A program made the translations under genes and the position numbers. 64,000 nucleotides of DNA from an uncultured Prevotellaceae bacterium. GTDB taxonomy: Bacteria > Bacteroidota > Bacteroidia > Bacteroidales > Bacteroidaceae. How positions within the stretch are numbered: the first letter of the stretch is position 1; each line of letters starts with the position of its first letter. Below the pieces are notes generated by a model. The model searched no databases and had not been told where the DNA came from. It worked only from the letters and a program-made list of their open reading frames with translations. The DNA lies in the NCBI GenBank assembly GCA_947165505.1, contig CAMVAT010000008.1, forward strand, positions 1 to 64,000, given 5' to 3'. This document shows, piece by piece, positions 1 to 7,612 of this stretch.

Positions 1-112
1 AAAGGGAAGTTAAAGGGAAGTTAAAGGGAAGTTAAAGGGAAGTTAAAGGGAAGTTAAAGGGAAGTTAAAGGGAAGTTAAAGGGAAGTTAAAGGGAAGTTA
101 AAGGGAAGTTAA
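1..112. repeat. Tandem array, 11-bp unit (agttaaaggga, about 10 copies); may continue left of the window
   Basis: Direct reading: aaagggaagtt repeated without interruption from base 1. Confidence 0.97.
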
Positions 113-115
113 GTT

Positions 116-490
116 TCAGTCTCGGATGCCTTTGTTTTCATTGATTGCTTTACAGTAGGCATTGAGATTGTAGCTCGCTCCATCAATTTTGTATGAAAGT
201 TGATGGAATTCGTCATCTGAAATATACATCAAATCTTTCGATAAAATAATATAACATCTACATTCTTCAAGACTTCCTTGGGCAATGTTCATAAAGCGTA
301 GTTTGTCTGCTTTGCTTAGTTTCTTCGATCCCTCGGCAATATTGGCTACTATCGAAACGGCAGCACGCTGAAATTGAGATGCTAAACCATATTTCTCAAA
401 GTCTGGATATTTGCGAGTGACTTGATATACCATTAAGACAAACTCATAGGATTTTTGCCATGCAATAATATCTTTAAAACTAAATGCCAT
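116..490 (-). CDS. Four-helix bundle protein (S23 / 23S rRNA-intervening-sequence family, Avd-like)
   Basis: 124 aa; motifs FKDIIAWQKSYEFV, GLASQFQRAAVSIVANIAEGS and GSLEECRCYIILS are typical of the family. Confidence 0.9.
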   Translation of the reverse strand: MAFSFKDIIAWQKSYEFVLMVYQVTRKYPDFEKYGLASQFQRAAVSIVANIAEGSKKLSKADKLRFMNIAQGSLEECRCYIILSKDLMYISDDEFHQLSYKIDGASYNLNAYCKAINENKGIRD

Positions 491-497
491 AGTAATG

Positions 498-552
498 TCC
501 TTTTCACTTCCTTTTCACTTCCCTTTCACTTCCCTTTCACTTCCCTTTCACT
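498..552. repeat. Tandem array, 11-bp unit (tccctttcact, 5 copies), inverted relative to the left array
   Basis: Reverse complement agtgaaaggga differs from left unit agttaaaggga at one position. Confidence 0.95.
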
Positions 553-556
553 TCAT

Positions 557-2095
557 TTATTTCAGCGCCTTGTTGAGCATGTAGTAAACCTCGTTGTTCT
601 GCAGCTGCTGCTTGAACTCGTAGGTCTTGGTGTCTTTGTTGATCTTCACGTATTCCAGACCGAGAATCTCTGCGAAGTCTTCCCAGTATTCCTCGGTGAT
701 GTCGTACGAGAAGGCGCTGTGGTGCGTGCCACCGGCCAGGATCCAGGCTCCGGCACCCACCTCGAAAGTGGGCTGGGGCACCCAGAGGGCTGACGCCACG
801 GGCAGGTTGGGCATGGGTTTGGGCTCGATGCACTCCACCTCTTGTGAGATGAGGCGGAAGCGGTTGCCCAGATCGACGACGGTGGCCTTGATGCCGCGGC
901 CTACCTTCGATGTGAACACCAGACGGGCGGTCTGCTCCTTGCGGATGCCGATGCCGAGGAAGTGCACTTCGAGCTTGGGTTTGTCAACGGCGATGAGCGG
1001 ACATACCTCGAGCATGTGGCTCTGCAGGCACGAACTGCGGTCGCCGGCGAAGTTGAGCGTGTAGTCCTCCAGGAACGAGCAACCCGTGGGCATGCCCTGC
1101 TGGATGACCCACAGCGTGCGGTAGAGGCAGGCGGTCTTCCAGTCGCCCTCGGCTCCGAAGCCGTAGCCCTCGGCCATCAGGCGCTGCGAGGCCAGACCGG
1201 GTATCTGGTCGAAACCAAGGAAGTTGGGATCGTTGATGTCGGCGTCGCCCAGATCGTCGAAGTTGGTGGTGAAGGCGGTGGCACCCTCGTCTTTGAGCAC
1301 CCGGCGCAGGGCGATCTCAGCCTTGGCTGCGTTCTTCACTTTCTGCCAATAGACCTCTTCGCCGCTCTCGTCAATCTTGATGGTGTACATCTTCTTGTAT
1401 TCCTCGACCAAGGCGTCGGCCTCTTCGTCGGTCACCTTCTTCAGGTAGTCCATCAGACTGCTCACGGGATAGTAATCGACATGGTAGCCCAGACGCTGCT
1501 CAAACTCCACACGGTCGCCGTCGGTCACAGCCACGTTGTTCATGTTCATGCCGAACATCAGGCAGCGCACGTTGTGGGCATCGGCAATACCGGCGCACAC
1601 GCGGGCCCACACGGCGATGCGCTTCTGGGCCTCTTCGCTCTTCCAATAGCCGCAGACCACCTTGCGAGGCACGCGCATGCGGGTGCAGATGTGTCCGAAC
1701 TCGATATCGCCGTGGGCGCTCTGGTTCAGGTTCATGAAGTCCATGTCCATCGTGTCCCAGGGTATCTCGGCATTGTATTGTGTGTGGAAGTGGAGCAGGG
1801 GTTTCTGCAGGGCCTGCAAGCCCTTGATCCACATCTTGGCGGGCGAGAAGGTGTGCATCCATGTGATGATGCCCACGCACTTGTTGTCGTTGTTGGCGGC
1901 TTTCATCACGTTTTCCACTTCTTGGCTGCTGTTGGCGGTGCCTTTATACACCACCTTGATGGGGATGATGCCGCTGTTGTTCAGTCCATCCACCATTTCC
2001 TTACTGTGGCCGTCCACCTGTACTACTGCGTCGCCACCATAGAGCAACTGTGCGCCAGTCACCCACCATAGTTCTAAATTCTCGAAATATTTCAT
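557..2095 (-). CDS. araA: L-arabinose isomerase
   Basis: 512 aa; MKYFENLELWWVTGAQLLYG start, WMHTFSPAKMWI and HFHTQYNAEIPW motifs. Confidence 0.95.
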   Translation of the reverse strand: MKYFENLELWWVTGAQLLYGGDAVVQVDGHSKEMVDGLNNSGIIPIKVVYKGTANSSQEVENVMKAANNDNKCVGIITWMHTFSPAKMWIKGLQALQKPLLHFHTQYNAEIPWDTMDMDFMNLNQSAHGDIEFGHICTRMRVPRKVVCGYWKSEEAQKRIAVWARVCAGIADAHNVRCLMFGMNMNNVAVTDGDRVEFEQRLGYHVDYYPVSSLMDYLKKVTDEEADALVEEYKKMYTIKIDESGEEVYWQKVKNAAKAEIALRRVLKDEGATAFTTNFDDLGDADINDPNFLGFDQIPGLASQRLMAEGYGFGAEGDWKTACLYRTLWVIQQGMPTGCSFLEDYTLNFAGDRSSCLQSHMLEVCPLIAVDKPKLEVHFLGIGIRKEQTARLVFTSKVGRGIKATVVDLGNRFRLISQEVECIEPKPMPNLPVASALWVPQPTFEVGAGAWILAGGTHHSAFSYDITEEYWEDFAEILGLEYVKINKDTKTYEFKQQLQNNEVYYMLNKALK

Positions 2096-2103
2096 ATTGT
2101 TAT

Positions 2104-2133
2104 AGCCCCCCTCTTATCCCCCGAGGGGGAAGA
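2104..2133. repeat. C/G-rich palindromic repeat, near-identical copy at 36362-36391
   Basis: agcccccctcttatcccccgagggggaaga at both sites. Confidence 0.85.
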
Positions 2134-2177
2134 CCGAAACAGGGGCAAGGGTCTTTAGTTATTGAATAGCCCTCCTC

Positions 2178-2876
2178 TTACTTCTTCTTCTGTCCGTAGT
2201 AGGCGTTAGGACCGTGCTTGCGCGAGAAGTGCTTCTCGATGAGCAGCGGGTTCATGGTGGTCTCGGGGTTCACACTGTACGAGATGAACGCCATCTTGGC
2301 CACCTGCTCTGCCACCACGGCATGGTAAACGGCCTGGTCGGGGTCTTTGCCCCAAGAGAAGGGACCGTGGTTCTTCACCAGGACGGCGGGGGTGTGCACG
2401 GGGTTGATATTGTCGCGACGGAAACGGTCCACGATCACCACGCCCGTCTCTTTCTCGTACTCAGGCATCTGCGCCTCGGTCATGTCGTCGGTGCAGGGGA
2501 TGCAGTCGTGGAAATAGTCGGCGTGTGTGGTGCCGATATTGGGGATGTCCTTGCCGGCCTGTGCCCAGGCGGTGGCGTAGGTGCTGTGTGTGTGCACGAT
2601 GCCGCCCAGTTCGGGGAACTCCCTGTATAAGATAAGGTGGGTCGGCGTATCGCTCGACGGGTTGAGGTCGCCTTCCACTACCTTGCCGGTCTGCAGGTCG
2701 ACCACCACCATGTCGGATGCTTTCATCACATCGTATTCCACGCCCGAGGGTTTGATCACCACAAGGCCTTTCTCGCGGTCGATGCCCGAGACGTTGCCCC
2801 AGGTGAATATCACCAGGTTGTGCTTCACCAGATCCAGGTTAGCACGAAACACTTTTTCTTTGAGTTCTTCTAACAT
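2178..2876 (-). CDS. araD: L-ribulose-5-phosphate 4-epimerase
   Basis: 232 aa class II aldolase family; [52 protein letters not shown]. Confidence 0.95.
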   Translation of the reverse strand: MLEELKEKVFRANLDLVKHNLVIFTWGNVSGIDREKGLVVIKPSGVEYDVMKASDMVVVDLQTGKVVEGDLNPSSDTPTHLILYREFPELGGIVHTHSTYATAWAQAGKDIPNIGTTHADYFHDCIPCTDDMTEAQMPEYEKETGVVIVDRFRRDNINPVHTPAVLVKNHGPFSWGKDPDQAVYHAVVAEQVAKMAFISYSVNPETTMNPLLIEKHFSRKHGPNAYYGQKKK

Positions 2877-2943
2877 AGCTATTGATTTGTTTCGGTTAAA
2901 ATGTTGATCGTTGATAGTTCCTCACTGCCTCTTAGCTATTCAC

Positions 2944-2979
2944 ACCCCTCTCCCCTTGGAGAGGGGATAGGGGGTGAGG
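2944..2979. repeat. C/G-rich hairpin/G4 repeat next to the Nudix regulator stop codon
   Basis: acccctctccccttggagaggggatagggggtgagg. Confidence 0.8.
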
Positions 2980-2983
2980 CTTT

Positions 2984-3661
2984 TTATAGCTTGAAGTTTG
3001 TATTTCCGTTATACATCCGCTTGTTGAAGCGGTAGAGTGCGGCGCCGCGTTTCGAGGTGAGCTTATCTATCAGTTCGGTCTTTTCGATGAAGTCTATCTC
3101 TTTCACTCTCTTGCGGAAGTTGCGCTTGTCTATCTCTGTGCCGAGGATGGCTTCATACACTTGCTGGAGCTGGGTCAGGGTGAAGAGGTCGGGCAGCAGG
3201 TTGAAGCTCAGCGGCTCGCGCCCGATGCGGCGGCGCAGCAGCGTCAGCGCCTTGCGCACCATCTCGTTGTGGTCGGAGTAGAGCTGTGGCAGCTCGTCCA
3301 GGTTCACCCATGTCACCTCATGCTCTTGCAGCAGGCGCTCGTCGTAGTCCTTCACGTTGATTAGCGCGCAGTAGGCCACAGAGATGACGCGCTCGCCCGG
3401 GTCGCGGTCGATGGCACCGAAGGCTCCTACCTGCTTCAGATACATCCTCTTCAGACCTGTCAACTCTTGCAGGGTGCGGTGAGCGGCATCTTCCAGACTC
3501 TCGTCTTCGCGCACAAAACCGCCATAGAGCGACCACTCGCCGCGTCCGGGATCCATCTGCCGGCGTCCGATGAGGAGACGGAGTTTCCCCTCATCGAAGC
3601 CGAACACGATGCAGTCAACAGACACGTAGTAGCGTGAGTGCTCACTATAGAATCTTGTCAT
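2984..3661 (-). CDS. Nudix-domain transcriptional regulator (NrtR/AraR-like) with C-terminal winged helix
   Basis: 225 aa; Nudix-like GGFVREDESLEDAAHRTLQELTG followed by a basic C-terminal domain; located inside the arabinose gene cluster. Confidence 0.85.
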   Translation of the reverse strand: MTRFYSEHSRYYVSVDCIVFGFDEGKLRLLIGRRQMDPGRGEWSLYGGFVREDESLEDAAHRTLQELTGLKRMYLKQVGAFGAIDRDPGERVISVAYCALINVKDYDERLLQEHEVTWVNLDELPQLYSDHNEMVRKALTLLRRRIGREPLSFNLLPDLFTLTQLQQVYEAILGTEIDKRNFRKRVKEIDFIEKTELIDKLTSKRGAALYRFNKRMYNGNTNFKL

Positions 3662-3664
3662 GTA

Positions 3665-5341
3665 TTACCAGAAATAGATATAGAATGCTACGGTCAGCGA
3701 CAGAATGATAATGGTGTGGATGACATCCCACTTGTTCCAAGATGCACGGGTGGCGGCACGTTGTTCTGGTGTGGAGGTGCCAAAGACCAGACCTTGGATC
3801 TTCTTCTCATCGGGTGCCTTCGTAATCAAGCTCACGAAGATGACTACCAAGCAGCAGAATATGAGCATCACACCGCAGAAATAGAGCCAGTTGAAGTCAT
3901 AGAACACTGCTTTAAACCAGTTGTCTGCTGCGTCGGGATTATTGCTGTAATACACCTTGGCACCTAAGCGGGTGATACCGATGATGATGCCGGAGAGCAA
4001 GCCCCACATACCACCTTTGGCAGAGGCACGTTTCCAACAGATACCTAGCAGGAAGGCGGCGGCGATACCGGGAGCCAACACGCTCTGCACATCTTGCAGA
4101 TAATTGTACAGCACATCACCCACAGAGCGCATGATGGGAATCCATAAGATACCCAGCACAACGATGACCACGGTGGCCATCTGGCCGATGCGCACCAGAC
4201 TCTTCTCTGATGTCTCCGGTTTCAGACGCTTCCAGAAGTCGATGGTGAACAGCATGGCGGATGAGTTGAACAGAGAAGCAAGCGAACTCATCAGGGCTGC
4301 AAGGATACCGCAGACCACGAGGCCTTTGACACCGGCAGGGAGCAACTTGGCCACGAGGGTGGGGAAGGCGGCGTCGGCACTGACCAAATGGAAGGTCTCG
4401 CCGTTCACTTCTACGCCGTTCTTCGACAGTGCGAAAGCAATCATACCGGGGATGAGGAACAGAAACACGGGCAGCAACTTCAGATAAGCACCGAAGATGG
4501 TACCGCGGCGGGCTTCTTTCTCATTCTTACCCGACAGCACACGCTGTACGATATACTGGTCGGTACACCAATACCAGAAACCGATGACGGCACTGCCCAC
4601 CAAGGCACCGAGCCAAGGATATTGCGGGTCGCGCAGGTCGCGTATCAGACTGGTCATGTGGTCGCCGTATTCATTTGTCGTCACGGCACCGCAAGTGGCC
4701 ATCATCTCATCCCAGCCACCGAGTGCTCTCAGGCCGAGCACCACGATGATTAAAGAGCCGAGCAACAGAATGGGGGTCTGCAGCACAGAGGTGTAGAGCA
4801 CACTCTTCATACCGCCGAAGATGGTGTAGAGAGCCGTGATGAGCACTAGACCGATAGCTGCAATCCAGAAGAAGTCGATGCCCCAGAGTTCTTTGATGCC
4901 GAACACCTGTTGGAACACGAGTCCGCCGGCATATACAGTCACAGCCACCTTGGTCAGCACATAACTGATGAGTGAGATGACCGAGAGAATAGTGCGGCTC
5001 TGCTTGTTGTAGCGGCGCTCCAAGAATTCGGGCATGGTATAAACCATCGAACGGGTGTAGAATGGTACGAATACCCAGCCCAATAGCAGAATCATCCATC
5101 CTTGAATCTCCCAATGTGCCATGGCCATACCCGAAGATGCTCCGGCACCTGCCAAACCGATGAGGTGCTCACTACCGATGTTGGATGCGAAGATTGAAGC
5201 ACCAATCGCTATCCATGTGGCATCCTTGCCACCCAAGAAATAGTCAGCCGAGTTGTTGTTCTTTTGACTGACAACCCATACAACAATGCCAATGAGTGCT
5301 ACCGTAAACGCTCCAATGACAATCCAGTCTAATGTTTGCAT
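3665..5341 (-). CDS. Sodium/solute symporter (SSS family), probable arabinose transporter
   Basis: 558 aa polytopic; NNSADYFLGGKDATWIAIGASIFASNIGSEHLIGLAG. Confidence 0.9.
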   Translation of the reverse strand: MQTLDWIVIGAFTVALIGIVVWVVSQKNNNSADYFLGGKDATWIAIGASIFASNIGSEHLIGLAGAGASSGMAMAHWEIQGWMILLLGWVFVPFYTRSMVYTMPEFLERRYNKQSRTILSVISLISYVLTKVAVTVYAGGLVFQQVFGIKELWGIDFFWIAAIGLVLITALYTIFGGMKSVLYTSVLQTPILLLGSLIIVVLGLRALGGWDEMMATCGAVTTNEYGDHMTSLIRDLRDPQYPWLGALVGSAVIGFWYWCTDQYIVQRVLSGKNEKEARRGTIFGAYLKLLPVFLFLIPGMIAFALSKNGVEVNGETFHLVSADAAFPTLVAKLLPAGVKGLVVCGILAALMSSLASLFNSSAMLFTIDFWKRLKPETSEKSLVRIGQMATVVIVVLGILWIPIMRSVGDVLYNYLQDVQSVLAPGIAAAFLLGICWKRASAKGGMWGLLSGIIIGITRLGAKVYYSNNPDAADNWFKAVFYDFNWLYFCGVMLIFCCLVVIFVSLITKAPDEKKIQGLVFGTSTPEQRAATRASWNKWDVIHTIIILSLTVAFYIYFW

Positions 5342-5379
5342 AAATCTTTTATATTTGCGTTTGAATTAAAAAATCACTT

Positions 5380-5415
5380 AACTCGTCAACTTGTCAACTT
5401 ATCAACTCGTCAACT
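5380..5415. repeat. 8-bp tandem repeat (aactcgtc-like, about 4.5 copies) overlapping the galM-like stop codon
   Basis: aactcgtc aacttgtc aacttatc aactcgtc aact. Confidence 0.9.
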
Positions 5416-6580
5416 ATTTAGTACTAAACTTATACACCAGGTGGCTGTAGTATTTCTCGCCGGGCTTCAGGTAGGGCGAGGGCCAGTCTTTCTTGTTGGG
5501 CGAGTCGGGATATTTCTGGCTCTCCAGGCACACGCTCACGTGCTTGGGATATTGGATGCCGTTTTTGCAGACGACGCCCGTGCCCTGGAAGTTGCCGGTA
5601 TATACCTGCATGCCGGGCTCGTTGGTATAGACCTCGAGCAGGATGCCGGTCTTGGGCGAGTAGAGCGATACGGCCACCTGAGTGTCGTCGCCCTTGCCGT
5701 CCTTATACGTGTTCAGACACCAGTTGTGGTCGTAGCCGGTGGCATTGCGTATCTGGTCGAAGGTAGAGTCGTTGACATGCTCGCTGATGGCGTGTGCCTT
5801 GCGGAAGTCCATCGGGGTGCCTTCCACCGATTTGATCTCACCCGTGGTCATGTAGGTCTTGTCGGCGGGTGTCCAGTTGTCGGCGTTGATATACATCTCC
5901 ATGTCCATGCCTTCCTGACTCGGGTCGCCGTTCAGGTTGAAATAACTGTGGTTGGTCATGTTGATGACGGTCTCCTTGTCGGTCGTGGCCTCGTATTTGC
6001 AGTCGAGAGCGTTGTCGGCAGTGAGCGAGTAGGTGGCGGTCACCTTCACCTCGCCGGGGAAGCCGTTGTCACCGTCGGGCGAGACGAGCGTCAGCACCAG
6101 GGTCGAGTCGTTGGTCTGGTTAGCGTCAAACACCTGATACATCCATCCGCTGGTGCCTCCGTGCAGACAGTGTCCGAAGTTGTTGCGGGGCAACTGATAC
6201 ACGCTGTCGCCCACGGTGATCTTGCCGTCTTTGATGCGGTTGGCATAGCGGCCTACGGTCGATCCGTAGTCGCTCGGACTGTTCACAGAGTCGGTGTACT
6301 GCTTCAGATTGTCGTAGCCCAGCACCACGTCGGTCAGGTTGCCGTCGCGGTCGGGCACTAAGATCGACACCACGCGGCCGCCGAAATTGGTGATACACAC
6401 CTCCATACCCTTCGCGTTGTGCAGGGTGTAGAGCTTCACTTGCTTGTTGTTGACGATGGAGTCAAACAGCTCGGGGTTCAGTCCCGATTCTGTCATTTTC
6501 GGACCCTGTGCCTCTTTCTTTCCACAGGCGGAGAAACCGACTAATGCAGCCAGTCCGATTACCCAAAAAAACTTTTTCAT
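5414..6580 (-). CDS. galM: Aldose 1-epimerase, lipoprotein signal peptide
   Basis: 388 aa; lipobox LVGFSACG; TVGRYANRIKDGKITV, HLVYKFS C-terminus. Confidence 0.9.
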   Translation of the reverse strand: MKKFFWVIGLAALVGFSACGKKEAQGPKMTESGLNPELFDSIVNNKQVKLYTLHNAKGMEVCITNFGGRVVSILVPDRDGNLTDVVLGYDNLKQYTDSVNSPSDYGSTVGRYANRIKDGKITVGDSVYQLPRNNFGHCLHGGTSGWMYQVFDANQTNDSTLVLTLVSPDGDNGFPGEVKVTATYSLTADNALDCKYEATTDKETVINMTNHSYFNLNGDPSQEGMDMEMYINADNWTPADKTYMTTGEIKSVEGTPMDFRKAHAISEHVNDSTFDQIRNATGYDHNWCLNTYKDGKGDDTQVAVSLYSPKTGILLEVYTNEPGMQVYTGNFQGTGVVCKNGIQYPKHVSVCLESQKYPDSPNKKDWPSPYLKPGEKYYSHLVYKFSTK

Positions 6581-6681
6581 TTTGTTGTTGTTTATAGTAA
6601 ATTTGATAGATATTAGATTTTGGGTGTAAAATTACAATCATTTTTTCATCCCACCAAATTTTCCGGCTATTATTTTCAGGA

Positions 6682-6704
6682 AAAAGTGTACTTTTTACAC
6701 TTTT
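6682..6704. promoter_or_regulatory. Inverted repeat aaaagtgta-N5-tacactttt, candidate operator upstream of the arabinose operon
   Basis: Perfect 9-bp arms, about 100 bp upstream of the galM-like start codon. Confidence 0.45.
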
Positions 6705-6757
6705 TTATGTTATCCGCCGTTTGTCGGGCTTTTTTAGTGGGTTAGTGGCCGGTAGTT

Positions 6758-6813
6758 ACCTCTCACCTCATATCTCTCACCTCATATCTCTCACCTCTTA
6801 CCTCTCACCTCTA
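6758..6813. repeat. 7-bp tandem repeat (acctctc/acctcat/atctctc, 8 units) abutting the LytTR regulator stop codon
   Basis: Direct reading; stop codon complement tta at 6814-6816. Confidence 0.92.
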
Positions 6814-7557
6814 TTATATCATTCTCATCAGTGCCTCGATGCCTGTCTTGCTGAGTGGCAGTTCGATGGTCTTTCCGCCGGCGGAGCGCAGCGAGCAGAC
6901 GCGTCGTTTGGCGTTCACCTTATAGACCCTCTGCGCGTTGACGATGGTGCTGCGGTCGATGCGCACGAAGACTGCAGGGTCGAGTTTGCGCTCCAGTGCC
7001 GCCAAGCTGTCCATGATGACCTCTTCGCTGTCGAAGGTGGTCAGGCGCGAGTAGTTGCCGTCGGCACGGATATAAGCGATGTCGTCGGTCTGCAGATAGA
7101 CCTTGCCTGTGACGGTCTTGAGCGACAGGCGTCCGGTGTTCACCTCGCCGTCTGTGTCGTGGCTGCTGTTCTGCACGGCCTTGGCGATGGCGAGAGCCAG
7201 CTCGTTTTTGCTGACGGGCTTCATCAGGTAATCGACGGCGGACAGCTTGATGGCGCTCATCAGGTAGCGGCGGTCGGCATAGGCGGTGGTGAAGATGACC
7301 TGCGGCAGGGGAATGGTCTGCTGCAGCTCAACGAGCAACTGCATGGCATCGCGCCCCTGCAGTTGGATGTCCATCAGCACCAAGTCGGGCCGGTGGTGCA
7401 GGATGCTCTGCAGTGCGTCGTCGTAATTGTCGCAACTATCTACCACCTCTACCTGCTGTCGCAGTTCCTCCAGCTTTTGCAGCAGCGTGAGCCGTGGCAG
7501 TCGTTCGTCTTCCACCACGATGGTTTTCAGTCTTTTCATCATAGCATCTTTCATCAT
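6814..7557 (-). CDS. LytTR-family response regulator
   Basis: 247 aa; receiver VVEDERLPRLTLL..DLVLMDIQL..VIFTTAYAD..KPVSKNEL and LytTR DIAYIRADGNYSRLTTFD. Confidence 0.93.
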   Translation of the reverse strand: MMKDAMMKRLKTIVVEDERLPRLTLLQKLEELRQQVEVVDSCDNYDDALQSILHHRPDLVLMDIQLQGRDAMQLLVELQQTIPLPQVIFTTAYADRRYLMSAIKLSAVDYLMKPVSKNELALAIAKAVQNSSHDTDGEVNTGRLSLKTVTGKVYLQTDDIAYIRADGNYSRLTTFDSEEVIMDSLAALERKLDPAVFVRIDRSTIVNAQRVYKVNAKRRVCSLRSAGGKTIELPLSKTGIEALMRMI

Positions 7558-7565
7558 TGCATTTG

Positions 7566-7612
7566 GCTTAACTACTTAACTATTAGCTTAACTACTTCCT
7601 ACTTAACTACTT
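7566..7612. repeat. Roughly 8-bp tandem repeat (cttaacta-like) spanning the histidine kinase stop codon
   Basis: cttaactacttaactattagcttaactacttcctacttaactactta. Confidence 0.85.

Noticed and set aside
116-490. Diversity-generating retroelement
   Set aside because: Avd-like resemblance only; no reverse transcriptase or template/variable repeat pair seen in the window
962-2071. 369-aa plus-strand ORF opposite araA
   Set aside because: Antisense to a strongly recognised enzyme; high GC codon bias keeps the opposite frame open; low-complexity V/H-rich product
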